From CAWGMT01 sp963823675 (lineage in GTDB: Bacteria; Planctomycetota; Planctomycetia; Isosphaerales; Isosphaeraceae), in assembly GCA_963823675.1 (NCBI GenBank), contig CAWGMT010000021.1, forward strand, positions 186,001 to 250,000: a stretch of 64,000 nucleotides of DNA, read 5' to 3'. Both the position numbers and the translations under genes were made by a program. Shown piece after piece: positions 46,157 through 57,145 of this stretch. The notes below the pieces were generated by a model. The model saw nothing but the letters and a program-made list of their open reading frames with translations. It was not told the origin of the DNA and searched no databases. How positions within the stretch are numbered: position 1 is the stretch's first letter; each line of letters starts with the position of its first letter.

Positions 46157-47304
46157 ATGACAATGCGAATGCTGCTAGTTGGTCTTGTTGCTGCGCTGGG
46201 TGTGACGATTCCGACTCCGACTCAATGCAGCCATTGGTGGTTGTCCGTCAGGAACGTCGGAAGTGCTGCGCTGGCTGACTGGGATCACTGGACGCCACGC
46301 GGGAAAAATGAACTCCCGAGCGTTATCAGTTTACCGCCCGTGGCGGCGCACGAGCGTCTGACGGGGGACCAGGTATGCGACCGGTTCCGTCAGCGGGTTG
46401 CCTCGCCCGGATGCATCGCCCAGGCGCAAGCCATCGGCGCGCGCCTGATCGCTGCTAATCATATGAAGCTACCGACGACCGACGACGTGGCGAGCCACGA
46501 GACAAGCAAGACGTGGGCCGATCTACCAGCCAATGTGTTCGAGACGCGACCAATCGTTTTTGAGCCCATGGTCATTTCAGGCGATCTGAACGCCGGGGTT
46601 GCCTACGACCTGAATCGGATGGCCGACGGGATCGGGATCAAACCGCCGACTGGCGGCGGAGCCAAGATCGCGACCGGACCGAGCAAGCCGCCCGGCGCAT
46701 TGCCGCGACTTGCCGTCGAGATCAAGAACGAGCCGGCCCCTGGCGGAACCCATTCGCCGCGGACCTGGCCATTGTGCCCCTCAGTCGGATCGACAACCTG
46801 GATGCTGGACTCTGGGCGGGATTGATCCAGTCCGCTGAGCACGTGCTGGCCGAAGACAGGGTCCCCTCCTCGTCCACGCCGGTTCTCGCTCAATCATCGT
46901 CCCAGCCCGAGTCCGGACTGCCCGGCGGGCCCAATGTCACGCCGGACGAATGGATTGAATGTGCTGGAACGGATCTGATTGCCGCCGATAGTGCCTGGCC
47001 AGATCCGTCGGACCCGGGGATCGCCGATGAGGAAGCCGGCTCGATGCCGATTCTGGGTGCGGACCGGGCATTCGATCCCGCTTTAAGCCCTGACTTGTTG
47101 CCCTGGTCGCAGGCGCAGGCGTACGATCGCCGAGATTCCGAGCCCGTGGTCGCGCCCGCACAGCCGCTCAGTGCACCCGATGCGGTTTCAAAGCCAGAGA
47201 TCTCCCTCGAGCTCAAGCAGGCGATACTCCTGACGAAGGATGCCCTCAATGCATGGGTGAATCTTGTGCGCAGGGGATCAGTCTTGAAGGTCACCAAGCG
47301 GTAG
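46157..47304 (+). CDS. secreted hypothetical protein (one frame break)
   Basis: ATG 46157 is chosen because GGGAGA lies about 9 bases upstream and a signal peptide follows (MTMRMLLVGLVAALGVTIPT). An ATG at 46127 is also in frame. The protein has no recognised domain (VCDRFRQRVASPGCIAQAQA; VISGDLNAGVAYDLNRMADG). An indel near 46745 moves the frame to NPFAADLAIVPLSRIDNLDA, and it ends LNAWVNLVRRGSVLKVTKR. About 382 residues if restored. The last 27 bp overlap the end of the convergent gene. Confidence 0.65.
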
Positions 47305-47688
47305 ACCGGCGGTCTGTGAACTCGGGACGGGCTCGTCGATTACGCGGCGGTATCCGAGCTCGACCGCGACTTTGAGGACCTCGCCGTGGGTCGGAAACGT
47401 TTTGCCCGAGAGCTCCTTGAATCGCTGCATCGCATTCATGAATTCCAGCTCGTCGTCGGTGTACTGCTTGTCGAACGTCGTGGGGTCGATGCGCCGTCGG
47501 CGCTCCTTCTTCGCCCTTCCTTGTGGTGGTGACGAAGCGTCTTTCTCGTTATTTTGCGGGGAGACCGTCGGCTCGTGGCCGTTTCGGTCGCTGCCGGTCC
47601 GGCGGTCGTGGATGAGGGTATTTTCGGGATAGCGGGAAAAATCGAATTCCCGCGGGCTCGGAGTCGTCTCTTCTTTGTCGTTGCTCAT
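47278..47688 (-). CDS. hypothetical protein, planctomycete-type
   Basis: 136 residues from ATG 47688 (AAAGGAG about 11 bases upstream). The N-terminal half is disordered and charged (REFDFSRYPENTLIHDRRTG, AKKERRRRIDPTTFDK). The C-terminal half (DDELEFMNAMQRFKELSGKT, FPTHGEVLKVAVELGYRRV) is predicted helical with a helix-turn-helix-like rhythm and looks strongly conserved. Possibly DNA-binding, unproven. Converges on the preceding gene with a 27-bp overlap. Confidence 0.7.
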   Translation of the reverse strand: MSNDKEETTPSPREFDFSRYPENTLIHDRRTGSDRNGHEPTVSPQNNEKDASSPPQGRAKKERRRRIDPTTFDKQYTDDELEFMNAMQRFKELSGKTFPTHGEVLKVAVELGYRRVIDEPVPSSQTAGLPLGDLQD

Positions 47689-47935
47689 GAGTTTTTGCTC
47701 TCCTTTAGTGAACAACTAGGATCTGCGTCGATGGCTGTCAAGAATTCCGGGTCGTCGAGGAAGGCCGCGAGCGCGATGTGAGACGGCCGGGTTTGGCGGT
47801 CTGGCGAGCGTGTGGCATAATGGATGACGACGAGATGGTTGCCTGGATCAAGGTGAACTCGCTATTCTAGAAGGAACATCGAGCGCCCGCGCCGGCCCCG
47901 AGCCGGTCCTGTCCTTCTGCTGGAGAGGATTGAAC

Positions 47936-49628
47936 ATGTCCCGAACCATGCGACTTTGGAGTGGTGCCGGTCTGCTGATACTGGGCGGCGTTCTGCTGTC
48001 TGGTGTAGAGACCTTGGCGGCCGACGATCCGCCCCTTTCCGATCAACTGGCCGACCTGGGGCGTCAGGCCCTTGCACAAGGGGCCACCGAGACGGCCCAG
48101 ACATTCTTCCAGAAAGCCCTGCTGCTTGATCCCAAGAGCGCCGTCGCGCAGCGCGGGATGCGGGAAATCGAGCGGTCGCGCTCCGGCGTGGTCCGGGTCG
48201 CGTTCCAGGACGCCAAGCCGGGCGCCGCGGGGCAGCCCGTCACGCCTCCGCCGCCGCCGGCTGTTCAGCCGCCGCAGCCCAAGGCGACGATCGAACAGGC
48301 TGAGACCGCCGAGAATATCGCCCGCCAGGAATTGACCAACGACGTCGAGCAACGACTCCAGGCCGCCCGCAATCTGCTCAACCAGGGGCAGCCCGAAGCT
48401 GCCTTGACCCAGTTGCGGATGACTCAAAATGTCATCCGATCGGCCACCAACGTCGCGGAAGAGGAACGCAAAAAGCTCGATCGGCGCATCCAGACACAGC
48501 TTCTGGCGACCTACCAGTCGGAAGAGCGCATCGTGTCCGAACGCGCCGAGCATCAGCGCCTCGAGGCCGCTGCCGAGCAGCGTACCCGGGCCGTCGAACT
48601 TGTTCCAGCGCAACAAGGAAACGATTGCGGCCATGATGATTCAGTTCGATACCTTGATCAGCGAGGGCACGTACAATGTGCTCTACAGTGGCGGCTACGG
48701 CGACATTTCGGTGGCAACAGCTCCGTTTTTCGAGGCCCAGCAGCTCGCCCAGAAGGCCAACGCGCTTCAGCGCGGCGGTCCCCTGCCCTATAGCGATAAC
48801 GACCCGGCGCCGTTCGCGGGCCGCTTCGTCTCCAACTCGATGGGCTTCATGGGCCAGGAATTGCAGTTCCGAGCCCTCATTCAGTATCGTTTCCTCCTCA
48901 CCATGCAGGACGTCCGCCGCGCCAGCATCCCCTTCCCCGACACGATCACGATCGAATATCCCGACGCCGAGTGGTGGCGCACGATGTCCGAGCGGCGAAT
49001 CGCCAGGTACGGCCATTCCGTCGATCTTTTCGACCGTGATCCCAAGACCAAGCAAATCCTGGCCAAGATGGAAGAGCCGCTCTCCATGTCGTTCGCCAAC
49101 GAGACCCCGCTCGACGACATCCTGAAGTACATCAGAACGGCCACCACGACACCCAGCTTCTCCGGCATCCCGATCTACGTCGATCCCATCGGCCTCCAGG
49201 AGGCGGAAAAGTCGCTCACCTCCACCGTGACCATCGACCTCGAGGGAGTGCCCCTCAAAACGACCCTCAAACTGCTCCTCAAACAGCTCGGACTGACCTA
49301 CACCGTCAAGGACGGCTTCTTGATGATCACCTCCAAAGAGTCTGAAGACCAGCAGACCGAAATCCGTGTCTATCCCGTCGCCGACCTCGCCATCATTCCC
49401 CTGTCGCTGATGGGCGGCGGTGGTATGGGCGGCGGAATGGGCGGTGGTATGGGCGGCATGGGCGGCGGCATGGGTGGCATGGGCGGTGGCATGGGTGGCA
49501 TGGGCGGCATGGGCGGCGGCATGGGCGGCATGGGCGGCGGCATGGGGGGTATGATGTCGGTTCCGCCCACCGAGCCCCAGGACCCTTCGGGTGCTGCCGA
49601 CGACTTCGCGCAAAAAAAAAGCAACTGA
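47936..49628 (+). CDS. secreted STN-like protein with Gly/Met-rich tail (one frame break)
   Basis: Start ATG 47936 (GGAGAGG just upstream; a TTG 6 bases earlier is possible). Signal peptide LWSGAGLLILGGVLLSGVET, then a TPR-like stretch (LGRQALAQGATETAQTFFQK) and coiled helices. A frame break near 48600 precedes FQRNKETIAAMMIQFDTLIS. The later part (LSMSFANETPLDDILKYIRT; LEGVPLKTTLKLLLKQLGLT; TVKDGFLMITSKES) has the STN/secretin N-terminal pattern also seen in TonB receptors and type II/III secretins. No secretin barrel follows; instead there is a run of about 40 residues of GGMGG units and a short end. Likely periplasmic or surface-attached. Confidence 0.75.
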
Positions 49629-49680
49629 GGCAAGCTCTCCTCGACTCTTCCCGCGCTGAACAGAGCACCGATTCCACTTT

Positions 49681-49709
49681 GGGCCAGCCCGGCGCGACGC
49701 CGGCTGGCC
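49681..49709 (+). terminator. intrinsic terminator after the STN/GMGG gene
   Basis: GGGCCAGCCCGGCG pairs with CGCCGGCTGGCCC around a CGA loop, followed by TTCTTC. It is about 55 bp after the stop. The stem is very strong and the T-run imperfect. Its presence argues that the next gene starts after it. Confidence 0.7.
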
Positions 49710-49768
49710 CTTCTTCGTCGGCAAAGCGCAAGTTCCTTGATGAGCCGAGCGTGAAGCCCAAGAGCGCC

Positions 49769-51046
49769 ATGGGCAATCGGAAGACGGGGGCTGAAGTCGG
49801 ATCGGCGCAGCCACGCCTCCAGAGTCGAAACCTGATCCCGATTATCCCGGGCGATGGGCCTGTGGCGCGCCCCGGACCCAGAGTCGACCCGTACACGTAC
49901 TGGGACCGCTTTTACAGCTCGAAGGACGACAAGAAGACCGACCCCGAAAACCTGCGTGAAACGGTGCGGCTTCTCAACCAGGCCCGCCAGTTTCGCGACG
50001 TCCACGCAGCACTTCTGGGATACCTCAAGCATCATAGCAATGCGACTGAGCCCTGGATGTACGAAGTGCTCGCGCTGGCGATCGAGCTCAATCAGGGGCC
50101 CGTGGCCGACATCAAGAAGGCCCTCAATTACGCCGCCGACCGCGCGCAGGCCACGCACAATCCCAACGATCTGGTGAGCGTCGCCGACAAGCTGTTTCTC
50201 AAGGGCTACTACCAGCGGGTCGGGCCGCTCCTGGACGAGGCGATGAAGCGGGTCCCTCACCGGTTCGAGCCGGTGGCGATGTCGATCAACCTCGCCGGCA
50301 AGACCAAGGAACCGCTGCGCATGGCCGACTCGATCGAGCGGCTGCTCTCGCTCGGATGGCCCGGGCGCGACGAGTATTTCCGCATCGAATCCCGCAACCA
50401 GGCCGACCGTCTGGCCAAGCTGCTTCGCGAGGACGGGCGCAAGGCCGACGCCGAGTTGCTGCTGGCGAAGCTGACCGAGTCGGAGGCGCGCGATTTCGTC
50501 GTTCGCCTCACCTGGGACGGCGAAGCCGATTTCGACCTCAGCGTCGACGAGCCTCTGGGCGCAACGGCGAAATTCGAGACGCCGCGTACCGTCTTCGGCG
50601 GTTCGTTGATCACGAATGGCTACGGTCCGCATCCCGACGAGATTTATGTTTGCCCCCGGGCGTTCGACGGAGACTATCGCCTTCGCGTCAGCACGATCTG
50701 GACCGACCCCAGCAAGCCGGTTACCCGTTTGACGCTCGAAACGGTCGTTCACGAGGGCACTCCGAACGAGAAGAAGCAGGTCTATCAACTCTCCCCAGAC
50801 GACCCCGGCAAGCCGATCGTCGTGACGCTTGAAGGAGGGAGGCGCAAGGTCGTGCTACCCTATTTCGACCCCGTTGCCAATCTCGTGGACGAGGCGAACC
50901 GAGTCCGCAAGCTCCGCCTGGCAGCTCGCGCCCGGAAGCAGCCCAAACGCGACGAGAATCGCACCACCGCCTCGAAGGAAGCGGGCCATGACCCCGGTCA
51001 GCCGGATGCTTCCCGGAAGAACGAGTCGGCCCAACCGAAGCGTTGA
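49769..51046 (+). CDS. hypothetical protein with TPR-like and beta-rich parts
   Basis: 425 residues from ATG 49769; the frame is open to 49679, but that part is the terminator hairpin. The start remains uncertain since no strong ribosome site or signal peptide is seen. The middle is helical repeat (LLNQARQFRDVHAALLGYLK, VADKLFLKGYYQRVGPLLDE). Residues about 230-380 are a beta-sandwich-like unit (VVRLTWDGEADFDLSVDEPL, GGSLITNGYGPHPDEIYVCP, GDYRLRVSTIWTDPSKPVTR) similar to the DUF2135-type domain often next to von Willebrand proteins. The C-terminus is Lys/Arg-rich. It lies after the STN-like gene and may act with it at the cell surface. Confidence 0.7.
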   Translation: MGNRKTGAEVGSAQPRLQSRNLIPIIPGDGPVARPGPRVDPYTYWDRFYSSKDDKKTDPENLRETVRLLNQARQFRDVHAALLGYLKHHSNATEPWMYEVLALAIELNQGPVADIKKALNYAADRAQATHNPNDLVSVADKLFLKGYYQRVGPLLDEAMKRVPHRFEPVAMSINLAGKTKEPLRMADSIERLLSLGWPGRDEYFRIESRNQADRLAKLLREDGRKADAELLLAKLTESEARDFVVRLTWDGEADFDLSVDEPLGATAKFETPRTVFGGSLITNGYGPHPDEIYVCPRAFDGDYRLRVSTIWTDPSKPVTRLTLETVVHEGTPNEKKQVYQLSPDDPGKPIVVTLEGGRRKVVLPYFDPVANLVDEANRVRKLRLAARARKQPKRDENRTTASKEAGHDPGQPDASRKNESAQPKR

Positions 51047-51168
51047 TCGCGGAGTCGCCCGCGGCGGCGGCGGGTTCCCGTTGCGGCCTGAGCCGTCGCA
51101 ACGCTATGATGCCCTCGTGCAGCCGCCTCCCTCCAGTTGACGATTCTTCACAAGGATGGAAGAACCCG

Positions 51169-52895
51169 ATGAAACGACGCATCCTGGTGGTCGACGACGC
51201 TGAGTTCAACCGCGAACACCTCAAGAAGATCCTCGAGCCTGACGACTTTGAGGTAGACATGGTCACCGGCGCAGGCGAAGCCTGCGATCTCTTACGAAGC
51301 CGGAAATACCACCTCGTCATCACCGACTTGCGCATGCCAGGGATGAGCGGTATCGACCTGCTCAAGCGCGTGCGCACCGAGCGGCTCCCGGTTGGCGTGA
51401 TCGTCCTGACCGCCTACGGCGAGGCGTCCGACGCTTGGCGGGCCATGAAAGCGGGCGCCGACGATTTCGTCACCAAGCCTTATGAGCCCGACCACCTTCG
51501 CCTCCTGGTCAAGCGCATTCTGGAGCGCGCGCGCTGATCGACGAGCTCGATCACCTGAGAGAACAGATCCGCGGGGCCTATCATTTCCACACGATGGTTT
51601 CGAAAAGCCCGAAAATGCGCCGAATCTTCGACTTGATCGAACAGGTCGGCCCAGTCGGCTCCGGCGTGCTCATTGAAGGAGAAACGGGCACCGGAAAAGA
51701 GCTCGTGGCGCAGGCGATCCATGCCGCCGATATTCGCCGCGCGGGTCCGTTCGTCGCGATCAACTGCGCCGTGTTCAACGACGGCCTCCTCGAAAGCGAG
51801 CTTTTCGGTCATGAACGGGGTGCATTCACCGGGGCCGAGCGGCGCAAACTCGGCCGATTCGAGCTGGCGAACCGCGGCACGCTCTTGCTGGACGAGATCG
51901 GTGACATTCCGCCGGGTTTGCAAGCCAAATTGCTCCGCGTCCTTCAGACCGGCATGTTCGAGCGGCTGGGAGGGACCGAGACGATCAAGGTCGATGTGCG
52001 GATTGTGGCGGCCACCAACAAACGCCTCGAGGAAGAAGTCAAGAAAGGCCGGTTCCGGGCCGACCTTTTTTTCCGAATCAACGTCATCCGGATCGAACTT
52101 CCTCCCTTGCGCGAAAGGACCGAAGACATCCCCCTCCTGGCCATGCACTTCGTCGAGAATTGCCGCTCGGCCCAGGGCACGGGCGTGGCCGAGATCGGTT
52201 CCGAGGCCATGCAGGCACTCCTGCGCTACGGCTGGCCGGGCAATGTGCGCGAGCTGGAAAACGCCATCAGGGCCGGTGTCGCCCTCGCCGACGGCTCGGT
52301 GCTACGGCGCGAAGACTTGCCGGAGTGGGTTGCTCCTCGTACCGTCGAGACTGTGCGGGGCGACTCGTTACTCGATGTCGATCGCGCGCTGCCCGACTTG
52401 ACCGCCGAATTGATCGGCCGCATCGAGCGCGAGTACTTCGTCAAAGTGCTTTCCCATCACAACGGCAATGTGGCCCGGTGCGCTCGCCATAGCGGCCTTT
52501 CCCGCCGCAGCGTTACTCAGAAGCTCCAGAAATACGGGCTGAAGCGCAGCCAGTTCAAGCGCCCGCTCGGAAATGGCCAACCCCGTGCTCGACCTGAACG
52601 CCGTTCCGCCTCCGCTAGAACGCAAAGCCCGGGGACATTCCCTCGCCCGGCCGCATACTGGGCAAATACTCGGCAAATCTTGGCACCCGCGAAAGCGTGC
52701 CCAGTATGCCAAGTATGCCGAGTATGGGGGAGGAAACAGCGACGCTGGGGAAGAGCGGGTGCATTTCGTTCCGACGGCGGTCGGAAACGAACGGTGGCTC
52801 CCTGGCTGTCAGGACCTGTCATCACGACAAGCTCGGGGGCGCTGCCCCGGAAGACGGCTCTCTCATTCGTAAGATTCGCGCTAGTCGTGGTTTAG
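51169..52895 (+). CDS. sigma-54-dependent response regulator, NtrC family (one frame break)
   Basis: Start ATG 51169 (AAGGATGGAAG upstream). Receiver domain RRILVVDDAEFNRE with phosphoacceptor in LVITDLRMPGMSG and the lysine in FVTKPYEP. One C missing near 51535 stops the frame; it resumes LIDELDHLREQIRGAYHFHT into the AAA+ domain: Walker A GETGTGKE, GAFTGA (the sigma-54 contact), Walker B LLLDEIGD, sensor ATNKRLEEEV and GWPGNVRELENAIR. A Fis-type helix-turn-helix follows (HHNGNVARCARHSGLSRRSV). The last 100 or so residues (from GNGQPRARPERRSA) are low-complexity and may be read-through past a lost stop. The upstream kinase partner is not in the window. Confidence 0.9.
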
Positions 52896-53217
52896 ATGCA
52901 ATCCTCACTTCCTTGCCCCTCGAGGGCGCGCCGGCCGGCTCGTTGGCCCGGGGCTCTTGATCGGGGGGCCAAAACAAAAAAAAGTAGCGGATTCCTCTCA
53001 CTGGCTCTCACCCACTGCCACGCCCGGAGAAGATCGCGAGAGCAAGCAACCCCAGCTCGCCATTTCACCGAACCCTTGTCCACGGCTGGTATTGCGCCCT
53101 GAGGGCTGCGCGCTGCCTGGCCAGCTTGGGTACCCGCAGATCCAAATTCACCGGGACGGATTGCGAATCCGTCCTACAATCGCTCGGCCACGGGTATGTT
53201 TCCATCCCCCAACCGGC
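52896..53217. other. intergenic with a small palindrome
   Basis: About 320 bp. GGACGGATT (53154-53162) and AATCCGTCC (53166-53174) form a perfect 9-bp stem with a GCG loop, and CTAC follows. It could terminate the leftward pseudogene or be a small dispersed repeat. Nothing else seen. Confidence 0.5.
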
Positions 53218-55178
53218 CTATCGACTAGGCGACAGAGTTGTCGCGTTGTCCAAGATCGCAGCGACCGCATCCAGCGAGCCTTCGTGCGCCTTGATTCGGC
53301 CATCCGGACCAACCAGCACGTAAGTGGCAAGCTCGACACCGCGAAGCGGTTGGGTACGTCCGCGCTGGACCAATCCCCCAACCGTGCATGTTCCCAGAAT
53401 GGTGCAGCGTCTGCAAATACGCCGCGCCTTCCTGCGAGCTCGTCCAAGCATCGCTCCAGCCGCGTCGCCAATCAAAGCCCTGTTGGGCGACTGACGGCGG
53501 CGGCGTGATTCCCGGCGGTGCGCGCCACAAGATAGTTCAACCCAAAGTGATAGTCGAAGTCCGCGGTCGCTGGCGGATCGAGTGCCAAGCGGCCAGTCGC
53601 AAGGGCACCGCTGCCACCCAGAGACAGCGTGATCTTTTCGCCCGGTGCGGGAGCAATCGGCACCGAACGGCTAGAGCTCAGCGGCCCATTGACGGACCAA
53701 TGCAGGTTCCCTTCCACGCGGCAGGCAACCGGTGGAACTCGGTCGAAAGCGAATGAACCATCTACGGCCGTCGAGGTATAAAAACCGACCTGGCCGCGCG
53801 GCGCGTCTCCTCCCTGATCGCGGACCGGGTCGAGCCGCACATTCCATTCCGCCACGGGTTTGCCGGCCTGCACAAGTCTTCCACTGACTTGGGCCCACCG
53901 TCGCAGATTGACAACGCCGGGGGGATCTCCGACCGGCCGATGGGCCTCGCCATATCCCTCGTCGCAGACCACGATCAGTGTATATCGCTCAAGTTGATGG
54001 GCGATCTCGAACTCACCCTGGTCGTTGATTTTAACCCGATTGTTCGACGACCGTCCACCATCCTCGGCGTCGAGGTCATGCAGGTAAAGATGCTCAGAAT
54101 AGCTGCCTACGTACACACGGGCTCTGGAAACGGGACGTCCGCCCTGGTCCAGCACACGACCGATAAGCCGATTCGCACGCGTCATGCAAACCTGGAGCGG
54201 GGGCACGGTCGCTCCGATCGGATAGGGACCGACGCGCACGGTGGCGTAGCCGGGAGCTTCGAGCTGGAGTCCGTGCTGCACGTCGGTGCGGTCGAATTCC
54301 GTCAAGAACTTTCCCGCGGCGCGCTGAACCGCTTCGTCATGTTCGACCGACGGAAAGTCTTCCCGGAAGTGAATGATCGGGACTGCGGCGAACTTCTCAA
54401 TCGATCGTCCTGTGTCAGCATCGACCACCGTGCCGGCGATCCGTAAGAGCGCCAGCATGATGAAAACGTGCTCACTGTCGCCGGCCGTGATGCTGGCCCT
54501 TCCCTCGCCAAATCCATCCCTGTTGAACTCAAACTCCACCGGGCTGTCCGGCGCCCAAATCCACTCGTAGATGCCCTCTGCGTCCGACATGCCGGGAATC
54601 TTGGTGTCGAGCACGTTCGGATGCCGGATGTTGTAGAGCGATTCCGCGCCGTGCCATTTCCTGATTGAAACCCCCACCCGCGAAACGGCTGCTCTCGATT
54701 TGTCGATAAAGCGATTACGGCACGACTGCTTGAGCCGATTCGAAATTCTTTCCCATCGTACCGCGGTTCGATTTTCACGCCCTCAATCGGTTTACCGTCG
54801 TCGTTCTTGACGATCCCTCCCAGGATCGTTCCTTTTCGTGGCATTGGATGAGTACGCGGCATCAGTCGGCCCATCGGACCCGGACGATCGAGCACGAACA
54901 GGCAATTCAAGACTCGGCACGGCGGCGCTCCGGGCCGCATTGGTTCTCAGGCGGGCATCACTGCTTGCCGGGGTCGGCTGGGTCACCGTAAGCGCAGGCC
55001 CCAGCGGGATTCCGGGCAGCGCGGCGAACACGGCTGGCAATACGAGTAATCCCATCAAAGCGAACTGCCACACACAATAGCCGACGGCCGACGACGCGCG
55101 GCGCAGTAAGGCGGCGATCATCCAGGCGGACACCAACAGCAAGGTGGCCCACACAACGAGCGATCCGATGACCTGCAA
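53218..55178 (-). pseudogene. remnant of an M56-peptidase / carboxypeptidase-regulatory / redoxin protein
   Basis: Four fragments in order, in different frames. 55178: two membrane helices (MQVIGSLVVWATLLLVSAWM and a second near residue 40), like the N-terminus of BlaR1/M56 proteins, then a jump with no HExxH site left. Near 54850: a linker into ILGGIVKNDDGKPIEGVKIE. 54677-53472: several regulatory-like beta-sandwich units (LIGRVLDQGGRPVSRARVYV; VSGRLVQAGKPVAEWNVRLD). 53475-53218: a tail reading LATYVLVGPDGRIKAHEGSL, the usual end of a TlpA/redoxin domain whose catalytic part is gone. At least three frame changes plus two missing domains make this a dead gene. Confidence 0.7.
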
Positions 55179-55279
55179 TCCGTGGTCATCGAAAACGTAA
55201 CGACATTCGCGAACATTTCCTGGTTATCACGCCTCGTGTTTTTCGATTACGATAGAAGACCTTACAGGGAGCGTTGGTC

Positions 55280-55870
55280 ATGGCAGATGCAGCAGTCGAG
55301 CCGGTCGGTTGGGAAAGGGCGCTCATGGCAGCGGAGAAGGTCAAGGAGCGGTTGCGCAGGGCAACCAGAGCCCTCGATGCGGCTGGCGTCCCTTACGCGG
55401 TGGTCGGTGGCAATGCCGTCGCCGAGTGGGTCGCCCGGATCGACGAGGACGCCGTCCGCAATACGCGCGACGTCGATATCCTGATCCGACGCCCCGACTT
55501 TCCGGCGGCCAGAGCCTGTCTTGAAGCGGTCGGGTTTATCTATCACGAACTTTTCGACATCGATACGTTCATCGACGGGCCGCAAGGCAAACCAAGCGGT
55601 GGAGTCCATCTACTCTACGCCGGCGAGAAAGTTCGACGGGGCGACGACTACAATTTGCCCGGAATTGACGAATCGGAACGAGCCGTCGAATTTCAAGTCG
55701 CCAAGCTCGAAGCGCTTTTACTCATGAAGTTGATTTCCTATCGACTCAAGGACAGAGTTCACATCCTCGATTTGATCGGCGTCGGCCTGATCGATGCGAC
55801 CTGGCCCGCCCGCTTGCCGCCCCCGCTCGGTGCTCGCTTGCAGCAATTGCTCGATGACCCGAACGGGTGA
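55280..55870 (+). CDS. nucleotidyltransferase-fold protein
   Basis: 196 residues from ATG 55280 (AGGGAGCG about 10 bases upstream). The N-terminal part has ALDAAGVPYAVVGGNAVAEW followed by RNTRDVDILIRRPDF. The GG...(N/S) helix start and the DxD pair are the signature of minimal nucleotidyltransferases and AbiEii-like proteins. The C-terminal part is helical (VAKLEALLLMKLISYRLKDR, VHILDLIGVGLID). Could be a housekeeping NMP transferase or half of a defence/toxin system; no partner gene of AbiEi type is adjacent, so the second is not supported. Confidence 0.75.
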   Translation: MADAAVEPVGWERALMAAEKVKERLRRATRALDAAGVPYAVVGGNAVAEWVARIDEDAVRNTRDVDILIRRPDFPAARACLEAVGFIYHELFDIDTFIDGPQGKPSGGVHLLYAGEKVRRGDDYNLPGIDESERAVEFQVAKLEALLLMKLISYRLKDRVHILDLIGVGLIDATWPARLPPPLGARLQQLLDDPNG

Positions 55871-55951
55871 TGGGAATGTTGGCGGGCCGGAGATCGCGGT
55901 GGACGATGCCCTTTTGAACCCGTCCCGCTACGATGTGTCTGGGTTTTCATC

Positions 55952-57145
55952 GTGACGTCGCCAACCACAAAAACGCTTGCCAACGCGACCCCCATTCTTG
56001 ACCGGGAGGCCCCGCTGCCGCCGCGAACAGCGCCCGGGTCTCGGTTTGCGCGTGCTGCTGACGGTTTGGATCGGCGCGGCCCTCGTCGTTGCGGCGTGTT
56101 GGCTCCTCGATCGTCCGCCGATTCTACGCCAATGGTTCGTGACCGACTTTCGTCCCTGGCTCCGGAATCAGTGCGCTGAGCAGGGGATCGTCGGTGTTGG
56201 CCTCTCGGCGCTCGCGGCGTTTTACCTGATGCTGGCCGTTCACGAATTGGGACACGTGGCAGCAGGGCTGTGCGTGGGTTTTCGTCTCAGGTCCATGCGG
56301 GTCGGCCCACTGCTATTCAGCCGTCCGTTCCGCGTGTCACTCTATCGAGGGCCAGGCGCGGTCGTGAATGGAGTTGCTGAGCTATTTCCGGTCGCCGCTG
56401 ACAAGCTTGCCTGGCGCGGCGTAGCCATGGTCCTGGGCGGGCCGGTCGCGAACTTCCTCACGGTGATGGTCGTGCTCGTGTTGCCCTTTCCGATCACCGT
56501 CTTCTCCGGCTTGTTGATCGCCTGCTCGATTGCAAATGGGGTGAACGACCTCTTTCCGTTTGAGAGCCGGCTCGGCGTCTCGGACGGCAAGCGAATCGGG
56601 ATCCTGCTCCGGCAACCCGAGCGCGGCGAACGCTGGCTGGCTTTGTTGCACCTCGGCGGCCAGATCGCGGACGGTGTGCTGCCGGAAGCGCTCTCCGCCG
56701 AGTTCCTCGCCAAAGCCATCGCGGTGCGGGACGCTTCGGCCGACACGGTGAAGGCGTATGCCCTGGCCTTTTCGGCAGCCTTCCATCAGCACAAGGATCG
56801 TGAAGCCGGGCAACACCTCGAGACGTGCCTGGCATATTCCGGTCATGCCGCGCCCGCCCTCCGCGAGGCCCTCAGGAGCGATGCCGCCGTGTATCTTGCG
56901 CGGAAGCGGAAGCGCGGCGATCTTGCGGCCCAATGGCTGGCGGAAATCCCGGTCAAGGCGCCGAACGCGTGGTTTCGCTCCCGCGCTGAGGCCGCAATTC
57001 TCGAGGCCAAGGGCGATGTCGAGGGCGCGCTCAACAAACTGGCTGAAACCGAAACATCGCTCCGGCGCGATTCCCAAGAAGTGCTCAGCGCGAAACACTC
57101 CTCCGATTGCTGCAGCGCTGGAAGTCCGAGCTGTGCCGTTCCTGA
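55952..57145 (+). CDS. M50-family membrane metalloprotease (two frame breaks)
   Basis: The natural N-terminus is GTG 55952 (TSPTTKTLANATPILDREAP). Near 56044 the frame shifts to LGLRVLLTVWIGAALVVAAC, the first membrane helix. The zinc motif HELGH is in FYLMLAVHELGHVAAGLCVG; further helices are MVLGGPVANFLTVMVVLVLP and GLLIACSIANGVNDLFPF, and the late motif has SDGKRIG. After the membrane part comes a helical tail of about 190 residues with TPR-like repeats. A break near 57090 leads to the likely end RLLQRWKSELCRS at 57145. No PDZ domain. Probably an intramembrane or membrane-associated protease; substrate unknown. Confidence 0.8.

Noticed and set aside
49400..49560. Tandem DNA repeat or CRISPR-like array
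   Set aside because: It is codon repetition for the Gly/Met tract, without spacers.
55280..55870. AbiEii toxin of an abortive infection system
   Set aside because: The nucleotidyltransferase fold fits, but no AbiEi-type antitoxin gene is beside it.
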